Assembly (NCBI GenBank): GCA_021107945.1 | Contig: JAIORV010000062.1 | Location: forward strand, 1 to 59,738 | Length of the DNA stretch: 59,738 nucleotides | Direction: 5' to 3' | Source: Vulcanimicrobiota bacterium | Lineage (GTDB): Bacteria; Vulcanimicrobiota; JAJTBE01 | Shown here: positions 27,049 through 34,617 of the stretch, piece by piece | Numbering within the stretch: the stretch's first letter is position 1 | Layout of the letters: every line of letters starts with the position of its first letter | Notes under the pieces: model-generated | Databases searched by the model: none | The model's input: only the letters and a program-made list of their open reading frames with translations | Told to the model about the DNA's origin: nothing | Translations under genes and position numbers: made by a program

Positions 27049-28221
27049 ATGAAAAAGAAAGCGACAATAGCACTTCTGATTCTTGCTTCTTTTCTAATGC
27101 TTGCTTTGCCGGTGCTGGGAGCGGCGAAGAACGATTTCCCATTACTTGACAAATTGATGAAAGCGGACTTTGGTGCGAAAAAGAAAGTGGCCGAGTTTAT
27201 CAGGAGCAAGTATCCTGACCTGAGAATGGAGATTTTCCGGTTCGTCAGTAAGAATAGCCCGGAGACACTGACGCTGATACGGGCGGAAAAAATGCAGCTT
27301 ATTGCCGACAAGTATCCCGGACTTCCAGTAAAGCTTCCCCGGGCGGTTCTGTCGGATCTGGAGAAAAAATACCCTTGCCCCATAATGGATATTGCGGTTG
27401 ATGTAACAGGATTGATTAAGGATAAATATCCTATGTTGCCCGCAGAAGTGGTTCGCTGGAGGAGCGACTCGAAAATCAAGTCGAAGACCGTCAGGGTAAT
27501 AATGAGAAAGCATGCCACACTGATTCCCGATGTGATGAAGGTTATGGCCGAGGGCAATTACCCGCAACAGGTGAATTCTCTGAAAGCTGATCTCAAAGAG
27601 ATGATGGCGAAGAAGCACCCGGGATTGAAAGAAAAAGTGAAGCTTGAGGTTGTAAGCCTGGTTGTAACAAAGTATCCCGATCTTCCTGTAAAAATCGCCG
27701 CCATAAAGGAAAACCCGAAAAAGAACCCGAGGATTGCAATAATCGAGATGATTTGCAAAGAGCACCCGGAGTTTATCAACGATGTTGTCAGAACGGTGAG
27801 AGATAAACATGGCACGGAGATTCACGAGGCCGTTATGGATGCCCTCAAGCTGGTTGAAGACAAATACCCAAAATTAATAACCGACCTGCCAAGGGATATG
27901 AGCGCAATGATTGCAAAGAAGCATCCCACGCTTATGACGGATATTGCAAGGGTTAGAATGGACAGCAGGCATTCTGTAAGAGCGAAGGTTGAGAAGAAAT
28001 ATCCCGGTCTCAGAAAAGATGTAAAGGATATGATTGCAAAGAAGTACCCCAATCTTGGCGAAGATGTGTCACTTTCAATCGAAAAGAACTTCCCCGGTCT
28101 GAAAAAGGATATGGCCGATATGATGAAGACAAAATTCTCCGGGTTCATGGCAAGTGTGAAGGAGCATATCAATAAGAAGCACCCGAGATTGATGCCCGAT
28201 GTCGAAAAAATGCTTAAATAG
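27049..28221 (+). CDS. Exported KYP-repeat helical protein, unknown family
   Basis: A signal peptide at 1-26 (MLALPVLGAA) is followed by 12 to 15 degenerate repeats of about 16-30 residues anchored on K-[KR]-[YH]-P-x-L, then x2-D/K-[VI]-x3-[IVM]. Examples are SKYPDLRMEIFRFV, DKYPGLPVKLPRAVL, KKHPGLKEKVKLEVV, KKYPGLRKDVKDMIAKKYPNL and KKHPRLMPDVEKML. Each unit looks like one helix ending in a Lys-Tyr/His-Pro turn, so the protein is probably a basic helical solenoid in the periplasm or outside the cell. I do not recognise the repeat. GGGAGGAAC lies 5-12 nt before the ATG. It is isolated by repeats on the 3' side. Confidence 0.75.
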   Translation: MKKKATIALLILASFLMLALPVLGAAKNDFPLLDKLMKADFGAKKKVAEFIRSKYPDLRMEIFRFVSKNSPETLTLIRAEKMQLIADKYPGLPVKLPRAVLSDLEKKYPCPIMDIAVDVTGLIKDKYPMLPAEVVRWRSDSKIKSKTVRVIMRKHATLIPDVMKVMAEGNYPQQVNSLKADLKEMMAKKHPGLKEKVKLEVVSLVVTKYPDLPVKIAAIKENPKKNPRIAIIEMICKEHPEFINDVVRTVRDKHGTEIHEAVMDALKLVEDKYPKLITDLPRDMSAMIAKKHPTLMTDIARVRMDSRHSVRAKVEKKYPGLRKDVKDMIAKKYPNLGEDVSLSIEKNFPGLKKDMADMMKTKFSGFMASVKEHINKKHPRLMPDVEKMLK

Positions 28222-28897
28222 TCGGGTCAAATATTCAACGCAGGGATTGCGGGATTCGCAGAGGATAACCGGAGAAAAAGCATCGATATCTCCAGGTAGA
28301 AGTGAGAAATAGGAATAAGGAAGATGGAATAAGGAAGATGGATCCATTTTCCTTTTTCTTTTTTCGTTATCCATCTTCTTTTATCGGGACGGGGACGTCC
28401 CTATTATAAGGGAAATGGGAAGGGGGACGTGGGAATGGGGAATAGGGAAAGGGGACGTGGGAAACGAGATCCATCTTCCATTTTCCATCATCTATCTTCT
28501 GTTATCCGTTTATCGGGACGGGGACGTCCCTCCTACAGTTCTGACCTCCGTTCTCCATTTTCATTATTTCCTAATTTCCTTAGAGGTAGTAATCCTCATT
28601 TCCTTATGAATAGAGGAGAATTTTGGAGGGAAAGGGACAAAAAGGAAAATACCAGGATTTTGAGGTTTTTCGACGCCCTCTTCTCCATCCTCCGTTTTCC
28701 GTTATCCATCATCTTTTATCGGGACGGGGACGTCCCTCCTACAGTTTTGGCCTCTGCCCTTCGTTATCCGTTCTATATTTTCATTATTTCCTAATTTCCT
28801 TAGAGGTAATAATCCTCATTTCCTCATTAATAGAGGAGAATTTTGGCATGGATTTAATAGAGTTCATGCGTTAATATTTCATTATCCGGAGGGGTGT
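28222..28897. repeat. Repeat-filled spacer: three hairpins, heptad arrays, a 70-bp direct repeat
   Basis: About 675 bases with no gene. GGGACG/CGTCCC hairpins are at 28380-28405, 28509-28536 and 28715-28742. Purine-rich heptads run at 28410-28460 and switch to pyrimidine-rich at GAAACGAGATCC. A 70-bp direct repeat at 28557-28626 and 28777-28846 (starting TCATTATTTCC, containing TTAGAGGTA, ending GAGGAGAATTTTGG) differs at only a few positions. A related fragment is at 47290-47330. The next gene has GGAGG 7 nt before its ATG. Confidence 0.8.
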
Positions 28898-30226
28898 ATG
28901 GAAGAAATTAAAAACCTTGTTGCAGTGCCAAAATTAGACAAGATAAAATTGAGCTGGGATTTGAATGATGATTCTAATATAAATCATATAGAAATATTCG
29001 GTAAGTATTGCAATAATAAGCATTACTGGAAATATGACGGGTTTCACAGGGCTACCCGGGCGGTGGATTTATGGGCGGACCCTCTTGCTCCTGTTACATA
29101 CAATGTACAATTGGTTTTTAACGACGGCTCCCGTAGCAGGGGAGAAACCGTCGGCTCAACAGCGTTTCATAGAAATGTGAAGGTGGATGAGTTCGAGGGC
29201 AGAAAACTTCTTGTTTATTTGCCAGATGGATACGAAGATGAGAAAGTGCGATATCCCGTCATATATATGCACGACGGACAAAACCTTTTTTCTGAGAGAC
29301 TTTCATATATTTGGGAATGGCAGGTTGATGAAGTATTAAACAGGCTCATACAGGAAGGGAAGATGCAAAAGGTTGTGGTTGTGGGGATATATAATTCCTC
29401 AAAGCGGGCGGAGGAATATACTCCTTTTGCCGACAGGAGATTCGGTGGCGGAGAGGCGAGGGAGTTTTCCGCCTTTGTTGTTGACAGGATTATTCCATAT
29501 ATCGAGCAGAAATACAAAGTATCCAGAAGCCGGAACAACCGCGCCGTGATGGGATCTTCGTTTGGTGGGATTCTGTCGCTGTGGATGGGATATACATACC
29601 CGGAAGTCTTCTCTATGGTGGGCGCAATATCTCCGTCACTGTGGGTCGCTGACGGGGCGATGTTACTGGAGCTTGAAAAACAGCCTAAAAAGCCAATAAA
29701 AATCTGGATTGATCAGGGCACGGGAGAATGGTCGGACTTTACAAGGAATGCCGTAACCATACTAAAACAGAAAGGCTACAGATACGGGAGGGAATTATTT
29801 TACTACGAGGCCAAGGGTGAGGAGCATAATGAAATTGCCTGGTCAAGAAGGGTTGAATGTCCCTTTATTATTTTCAAGGGACATATCGCAAGAAAAGTTG
29901 TTGACCTCAGACTTGAAGTTAACCTTGTCCCCCAATTTGCTGTGGGTCCTCACAGGATAGTCGTTAATCCTGTCGCCAAGTTTGATAACGGATTGTGGTA
30001 TTCTCTATTTTCTTCCGCAAAATATTCCGTTGAAGGCTCAAGAAAATGCGCCGCAAGAATTGACCCCACGGGAGTACTTCTATTCAACGGTGAGAGACGG
30101 GCAAGGGTGGTTGTGCGATACAGGGACATAAAAAGGTCGATTACAATAGATAATCCATATCCTATCAAGAAAATCAGGAGAAGAAAGTATAAAAAGCCGA
30201 GAAGAACAAAGAAGATAAAAACATAG
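28898..30226 (+). CDS. Alpha/beta hydrolase of the esterase D/enterochelin-esterase family with flanking beta domains
   Basis: The middle part (about residues 95-325) is an esterase-D-like alpha/beta hydrolase: LLVYLPDGYEDEKVRYPVI, then YMHDGQNLF, the nucleophile elbow GSSFGG (Ser about 219) and a histidine in KGEEHNEIAW (about 309). A candidate Asp lies in IDQGTGEWSD. The N-terminal 90 residues look like a fibronectin/Ig-type beta sandwich (KIKLSWDLNDDSNINHIEIFG). The C-terminal 110 residues are another beta-rich domain ending in a very basic tail. No signal peptide. Such enzymes cleave siderophore, feruloyl or trehalose esters; the substrate is unknown. It is co-directional with the methyltransferase 50 bases downstream. 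Confidence 0.85.
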   Translation: MEEIKNLVAVPKLDKIKLSWDLNDDSNINHIEIFGKYCNNKHYWKYDGFHRATRAVDLWADPLAPVTYNVQLVFNDGSRSRGETVGSTAFHRNVKVDEFEGRKLLVYLPDGYEDEKVRYPVIYMHDGQNLFSERLSYIWEWQVDEVLNRLIQEGKMQKVVVVGIYNSSKRAEEYTPFADRRFGGGEAREFSAFVVDRIIPYIEQKYKVSRSRNNRAVMGSSFGGILSLWMGYTYPEVFSMVGAISPSLWVADGAMLLELEKQPKKPIKIWIDQGTGEWSDFTRNAVTILKQKGYRYGRELFYYEAKGEEHNEIAWSRRVECPFIIFKGHIARKVVDLRLEVNLVPQFAVGPHRIVVNPVAKFDNGLWYSLFSSAKYSVEGSRKCAARIDPTGVLLFNGERRARVVVRYRDIKRSITIDNPYPIKKIRRRKYKKPRRTKKIKT

Positions 30227-30276
30227 CACATGGGAAGGTCTGAAGACCTTCGCCAAGTTTTTTGGAGGCGATATTT

Positions 30277-31020
30277 ATGACATATAAAAATAAATATGAG
30301 ACATTTTTTGACGAGCATGCGTCTCAATATATGGAAAATATATTCACAAAAGGAACGAAGATGGAAGTTGATTTCCTTTTGAAAAAATTAGATCTCCCGA
30401 CAGGGAGTAAAATTCTGGATGTCGGATGTGGCACGGGAAGGCACTCTGTAGAGCTTGCGAAAAAGGGGTATAAAATGACCGGCATTGACCTCTCCGCCGG
30501 AATGTTGGAAAAGGCAAGAGAGGCGGCATCTAAAGAGGGTGTTGAGGTTGAATTTATTAAAGCCGATGCCACAAAATTCAGGGCGGATAGCAGGTTTGAC
30601 GCCATAATATGCCTTTGCGAAGGAGCCTTTACTCTGAGCGATTTAAGTGAAGATCCCATTGAGCATGACAGGATGATTCTGAAAAACATATACAATTCCC
30701 TTGAACCGGGAGGGAAGTTTATACTCACATGCACCAACGCAATGAAGCTTATCAGGAAGCATTCACAGGAAGATGTTGACAGGGGAATATTCGATCCCCT
30801 TACACTTACCGAGATTGTTACAATGGAATATGACGCCCCCGAAGGCAAGAGAAAGGTAAAGGTGAGAGAAAGGGGATATACCGCGCCGGAGCTTCAACTT
30901 CTTTTCAGCCTGGTGGGATTTGAAATTAAAGCTATATACGGGGGCACAGCCGGCAACTGGGGAGAACGCCCAATAGAACTTGATGAATATGAAATTATGG
31001 TAATTGCCGAAAAACCATAA
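30277..31020 (+). CDS. Class I SAM-dependent methyltransferase
   Basis: Transfers a methyl group from S-adenosylmethionine. Motif I ILDVGCGTGRHSVELA is at about residues 45-60, motif II GIDLS follows, and the AD of the third strand is in FIKADATKF. The C-terminal half has FILTCTNAM and ends in EYEIMVIAEKP, typical of small-molecule or tRNA/protein methyltransferases of the Methyltransf_25 group. The acceptor is not identifiable. The ATG at 30277 is preceded by TTGGAGGCG at a spacing of 8; a TTG-type start five codons upstream is less likely. It converges on the sulfur-transfer operon with only about 50 bases between. Confidence 0.88.
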   Translation: MTYKNKYETFFDEHASQYMENIFTKGTKMEVDFLLKKLDLPTGSKILDVGCGTGRHSVELAKKGYKMTGIDLSAGMLEKAREAASKEGVEVEFIKADATKFRADSRFDAIICLCEGAFTLSDLSEDPIEHDRMILKNIYNSLEPGGKFILTCTNAMKLIRKHSQEDVDRGIFDPLTLTEIVTMEYDAPEGKRKVKVRERGYTAPELQLLFSLVGFEIKAIYGGTAGNWGERPIELDEYEIMVIAEKP

Positions 31021-31072
31021 CTTCAGTTATATCAGATATATTAGACAAAATATGTCTTTAACTTACCCTCTT

Positions 31073-31708
31073 TTATTCCGTGAATTCAACTGTCAATTCT
31101 TTGACGTCCCAGAGCGGCTCTATTTTCTCTTTTATCTCTTCCTTTATTGCCGGAGCAAACTGGTGATCCGGGGGCAAGTCGATAACTACCCGGACAGATC
31201 CTTTCTTTATCTCAATTCCCTGCACCAGGTTGGTGCGCACAAGGTCTAATCCGGCCATAGGGTTCATGACTTTCTTGAGGCGTTTGCGAACTATCTCTAT
31301 CGTAGTCGGTTTTCTATCCTTAATCAGTCCATGGCGCTCTTCGTAGTTTTCAATGGCCGAAAGTAAACCCTCCACAGCAAGCACCGAACAGTGGACTTTG
31401 ATTTTGGGAAGTCCTCCCAGCGCTTCTGAAGCTTCCTTCCAGGTAATCTTCTTGGCTTCATCCAGTGTCTTTCCCTTGGCCAACTCGGTAATGATAGAGC
31501 CGGTGGCAATGTTGGAGGCACATCCATAAGATTCAAATTTGATATCCGAGATAATCTTTGTCTCAGGGTCAACTTTTATATGAACAGACACCATGTCGCC
31601 ACAGGCCGGGCTACCCTCCATCGCTTTTCCGTCAGCGTTCTCAATTTTACCTACGTTATGAGGGTTGCGAAAGTGTTCCATTACAGTTTCACTATATGGA
31701 AAGCTCAT
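31073..31708 (-). CDS. IscU/NifU-type Fe-S scaffold fused to a MIP18/DUF59-like domain
   Basis: Residues 1-125 are the IscU scaffold with the three cluster cysteines at 36 (SPACGD), 63 (YGCASN) and 107 (KVHCSV); Asp38 next to the first Cys is kept. Residues 138-211 (IVRKRLKKVMNPMAGLDLVRTNLVQGIEI ...VKELTVEF) look like a MIP18/SufT/DUF59 domain, a family linked to Fe-S maturation, but without its usual conserved Cys. The LPPVK Hsc66-binding motif of bacterial IscU is replaced by LPKIK. It is the last gene of the four-gene operon, 23 bases after the desulfurase-like gene, with AGGAG ahead of the ATG. Role: assembly and delivery of Fe-S clusters; the joined carrier domain is unusual. Confidence 0.9.
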   Translation of the reverse strand: MSFPYSETVMEHFRNPHNVGKIENADGKAMEGSPACGDMVSVHIKVDPETKIISDIKFESYGCASNIATGSIITELAKGKTLDEAKKITWKEASEALGGLPKIKVHCSVLAVEGLLSAIENYEERHGLIKDRKPTTIEIVRKRLKKVMNPMAGLDLVRTNLVQGIEIKKGSVRVVIDLPPDHQFAPAIKEEIKEKIEPLWDVKELTVEFTE

Positions 31709-31731
31709 TTCAATTTCTCCTATTCTTCTTT

Positions 31732-32898
31732 CTATTTACCCAATGGGCTGATACTTCTAAGTTTCTGTACCACCTCAGCCAGCGTATCAACTACGGCATC
31801 GACGTCTTCCATAGTATTGTAACGCCCGAAGGTGAAACGAATTGAGCCATGCGCCTTTTCATGATCACCGCCAATGCCGAAGATAACATGGCTTCCCTCC
31901 AGCGAGCGGCTGAAACATGCGGAGCCTGTGCTTACGGCAAAACCATGCATATCCAGATGCAGGATAATAGATTCACCTTCTATGAAGTGGAACGAAATAT
32001 TGGCATTCTGCGGGAGTCTTTTCCAGCGATGGCCATTGAGGTCAGCATCAGGTATTTCGGCAAGTATGCGGTCTATGAGATGATCACGCATTGATTGTAA
32101 CCGTTCGGTTTCCCGGTCAGTAACCAATTCCGTCGCTTTGGCGAAACCCACCGCGGCAGGTATATTTTCAAGTCCGGGGCGGAGGTTAAACTCTTGAAAT
32201 CCACCGTCCATCCACTTGGCTATTTTTGTCCCTTGTCTAATATACAGTCCCCCAATACCTCTCGGACCGTGAATGGTGTGGGCAGATACAGTGATCAGGT
32301 CCACGGGTATTTTCTTCACGTCAAGTGGGACTTTGGTGAAAGTGTGCGTGGCATCGGTATGAAAGAGCACTCCCTTCTCACGACAGATGAGACCGATTTT
32401 TTCAATATCCTGGATGGTGCCGATCTCCTGGTTTGCATGCTGGATGGAAACCAAAATGGTTTCGTTAGTGATAGATTCTCTGAGTTGATCAAGATTTACA
32501 AAACCTTCGTTATCTACATCCAGGTAGGTCACATTGAACCCATGCTTTTCAAGATCTTTGGCGCTATTAAGAACCGGAAAATCCTCGATTTTTGACACAA
32601 TCAGATGTTTCCCTTTTTTGTTACCAAGAGCTAGCGCAACTCCCTTCAGGGCGATGTTTGAGGACTCGGTGCTTCCCGATGTAAAAATGAATTCTCCTGA
32701 GTCAGCTCCCAGAGCCCTGGCAAGGGTTTCCCTCGCCCCATCAAGACCCTCCCGGGCTTCTATGCCCATAGAATAGGCAAAATCTGAGGTTGCGACGGCA
32801 TATTTTTCGAAGTAATATGGCTTCATTGCCTCTAATACGCGCTCATCCAGACGAGTGACCGCCGAGTTATCCAGATATACTTCTCTTCTTTTTAACAT
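31732..32898 (-). CDS. IscS/NifS homologue lacking the PLP-binding lysine
   Basis: A full-length class V aminotransferase fold (388 residues) that aligns end to end with NifS/IscS: YLDNSAVT, FTSGSTESSN, QHANQEIG, GGFQEF, LENIPAAVGFAKA and RFTFGRYNT. The persulfide-forming Cys328 is present in STGSACFSRSLEGSH. The lysine that forms the PLP aldimine (SAHK in relatives) is Thr208 here: the codon is ACC in SAHTIHGPRG, read directly from the DNA. The PLP-stacking His is Asp106 (KIEDFPV) and the usual Gln of DAxQ is His185 (TDATH). Ordinary desulfurase chemistry therefore seems impossible. A non-desulfurase IscS is, as I recall, known from Archaeoglobus fulgidus. It may act as a cysteine ligand or persulfide acceptor for IscU. 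Confidence 0.92.
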   Translation of the reverse strand: MLKRREVYLDNSAVTRLDERVLEAMKPYYFEKYAVATSDFAYSMGIEAREGLDGARETLARALGADSGEFIFTSGSTESSNIALKGVALALGNKKGKHLIVSKIEDFPVLNSAKDLEKHGFNVTYLDVDNEGFVNLDQLRESITNETILVSIQHANQEIGTIQDIEKIGLICREKGVLFHTDATHTFTKVPLDVKKIPVDLITVSAHTIHGPRGIGGLYIRQGTKIAKWMDGGFQEFNLRPGLENIPAAVGFAKATELVTDRETERLQSMRDHLIDRILAEIPDADLNGHRWKRLPQNANISFHFIEGESIILHLDMHGFAVSTGSACFSRSLEGSHVIFGIGGDHEKAHGSIRFTFGRYNTMEDVDAVVDTLAEVVQKLRSISPLGK

Positions 32899-32937
32899 AT
32901 CTTACTCCTGTTATCTTTCCAAAATCTCTCTCTTCTC

Positions 32938-33357
32938 TTATATGAAGAGGGTTATCGATGATTCCCTTGCCTCATTAATATAAGTGCCTACTGCGCAATA
33001 CTCCGATATTAAATCCTCACGCATGTCTTCCTTCTTAATTCCCATTATTTCCATGGTCATATCGCAAGCGAGGATTTTTCCTCCGAGCTCTTTGCAGTCT
33101 TGTAGTAACTTCTCCAGGGAAACCACACCAACCTTTTTCATCTTTTCCTCCATTACAAATTTGCCAAATCCCAGCATATTCTTCCTGGAGAGAGGTCCTT
33201 TCTCAAGACCTCCTTTTTTAAGGCGAAGAAGTCCCCAGAAAGTGAAGAAAAGTGACGCTTCCATCCCCATCGCCAGTGCTCCATTTGCAATAATAAGAGC
33301 ACTATATATTTTATCCATGTCGCCACTGTGAACTATAATCGTAGTTTTGTCGGACAT
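32938..33357 (-). CDS. DsrE/DsrF-like sulfur-carrier family protein
   Basis: A small DsrE2-type protein (about 139 residues). It has the Rossmann-like start KTTIIVHSGDMDKIYSALIIANGALAMGMEASLFFTFWGL and a conserved cysteine in GGKILACDMTMEIMGI, the position that carries persulfide in this family. A lysine-rich middle loop (LKKGGLEKG) matches DsrE2 proteins found beside TusA and rhodanese genes. Start chosen at 33357, because AGGAGGAA ends 6 bases before it while the ATG at 33363 abuts that site. It is 14 bases from tusA upstream and about 39 before the IscS-like gene downstream. It probably receives sulfur from, or passes sulfur to, TusA. Confidence 0.88.
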   Translation of the reverse strand: MSDKTTIIVHSGDMDKIYSALIIANGALAMGMEASLFFTFWGLLRLKKGGLEKGPLSRKNMLGFGKFVMEEKMKKVGVVSLEKLLQDCKELGGKILACDMTMEIMGIKKEDMREDLISEYCAVGTYINEARESSITLFI

Positions 33358-33371
33358 GGTCATTTCCTCCT

Positions 33372-33593
33372 CTACCTTTGTATCCTGATCTTCCAGACCC
33401 CGTCTTTCTCCTGAATCTCTAAGAGCTCCAGCCCCAAAGCTTCAACGGCCATGGGTATTTCTTTTTTAGAAGCAGGATGAGTCCCGACAACCTCGACTAT
33501 ATCATTTTCTTTTGCTTTCATCAAGGCCTTGCGGGTTTCAACAAGGGGTACCGGGCATGTTTCACCCGTACAGTCCACTCTTATCAAAGTCAT
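33372..33593 (-). CDS. tusA: TusA/SirA-family sulfur carrier
   Basis: A 73-residue protein with the signature CPVP at residues 13-16 (GETCPVPLVETRKAL). Its cysteine binds sulfane sulfur as a persulfide. The rest (IVEVVGTHPASKKEIPMAVEALGLELLEIQEKDG) follows the TusA fold. It is the first gene of the sulfur operon and has AGGAGCG 7 nt before the ATG. In E. coli TusA feeds tRNA 2-thiouridine. With a DsrE-like partner, as here, it is often part of sulfur-oxidation or general sulfur-relay routes. Placed upstream of an IscS lacking its PLP lysine, it is a good candidate for the true sulfur donor. Confidence 0.92.
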   Translation of the reverse strand: MTLIRVDCTGETCPVPLVETRKALMKAKENDIVEVVGTHPASKKEIPMAVEALGLELLEIQEKDGVWKIRIQR

Positions 33594-33878
33594 TATGTAT
33601 CGCTCCTATACGTAGCGCGGGTTTTTAAACCCGCAAATTATCGTGTATAAACCACGTAGCGCGGGTTTTTAAACCCGCTAATATATCGTATTTCAATCTT
33701 GGGCAGGCACCATATATGGGCAAGCCTGAAGACCCCCGCTACTTATAACATGTCCTGACAATGAAGTTAAAAAGTTTGTTTGGCAAGGATTATAATATCC
33801 TATAAAAACATCCACATTTAAAAACATGGATGCTTCTTTATTATTAAATAATTCAAACCCTGCATGAAGAGCTGATTC
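33594..33878. repeat. Promoter region of the sulfur operon with two GCGGG/CCCGC palindromes
   Basis: Two copies of a palindrome, GCGGGTTTTTAAACCCGC (33617-33634 and 33661-33678), each preceded by CGTA, lie about 20 and 60 bases upstream of tusA. Related copies are at 39463-39486 and 39503-39526, so this is a dispersed element, not a dedicated operator. It may still act on the tusA leader or promoter. The right part contains a terminator for the glycine-zipper genes. Confidence 0.6.
33802..33833 (-). terminator. Terminator after the glycine-zipper gene pair
   Basis: Read on the minus strand: CATCCA ... TGGATG stem with an AT-rich loop, followed by TTTTTATA. It lies about 45 bases after the stop at 33879. 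Confidence 0.7.
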
Positions 33879-34583
33879 TTACTTCTTCCCTTTCATGCCG
33901 GTTGCAATATTCTTGCCAACTTCATACACGCCTTCGGCGATGCCTTCAACTGCTCCGACAACACCGCTGACTATTCCTTTACCGGATTCGTAGCCAACTT
34001 TCCAGCCTGTCTTTAATCCGGTTGCAGACCCGATTATCGAACCTTCCGTAGCATTCTGGAAAGCAACCTCGGTCTTCGTGCCTTTGTTGTCTTCAAGAGC
34101 CTTGCCAATCTTTGCTTCCATATCATCTGTCATCTTGTCGTAAGCTTCCGATTTGCCACCTATATATGTGGTGATTCCGCTCAATGCAAGTCCCGCTCCT
34201 CCACCGATGAAAGCTCCAAGGACTCCGCCTACGAGAAAGCCTACACTAGCTCCTGCGATCATATTCTGAGCGAACATCGCAACATGGAAAGAACCCTGTT
34301 CACCTTCACCTTTGTATTCGGTTACTCCCTCATGCATTCCCTTTACAGCCCCGGGAATAACATGCAATGGAGTGGTCGCCACACCTACAACGGTTCCTGC
34401 CGCCGCTTTTATAACTTTACCGGGAAACTCGATGACTTTCTTGCCGAAACTTTTCTTTGGCTTTGAAAGAGTCACCTCGTCTGTCGGCTGTTTAATTTCC
34501 TCTGAATCTGCCTTTACAGGCGGATTCTTGGGAATATTTGATTTTGTATAATTAATTGCCCCTGTATCTCTTATCTCTGTCAT
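33879..34583 (-). CDS. Glycine-zipper protein, single-module paralogue
   Basis: 234 residues without signal peptide. A polar N-terminus (1-45) is followed by KKVIEFPGKVIKAAAGTVVGVATTPLHVIPGAVKGMHEG. Two strongly hydrophobic glycine-zipper hairpins follow (AGASVGFLVGGVLGAFIGGGAGLALSG). The end is an amphipathic Gly-rich tail with repeated GxxxG steps (GKGIVSGVVGAVEGIAEGVYEVGKNIATGMKG). The same module occurs twice in the neighbour upstream. Glycine zippers insert in or disrupt membranes, and related segments occur in phage tape-measure and type III/VI effector proteins; no function can be named. GGAGGT lies 9 nt before the ATG. Operon: 34 bases after the two-module gene. Confidence 0.75.
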   Translation of the reverse strand: MTEIRDTGAINYTKSNIPKNPPVKADSEEIKQPTDEVTLSKPKKSFGKKVIEFPGKVIKAAAGTVVGVATTPLHVIPGAVKGMHEGVTEYKGEGEQGSFHVAMFAQNMIAGASVGFLVGGVLGAFIGGGAGLALSGITTYIGGKSEAYDKMTDDMEAKIGKALEDNKGTKTEVAFQNATEGSIIGSATGLKTGWKVGYESGKGIVSGVVGAVEGIAEGVYEVGKNIATGMKGKK

Positions 34584-34617
34584 TTTAATGTACCTCCTTA
34601 TTTCACCGACATATAAA

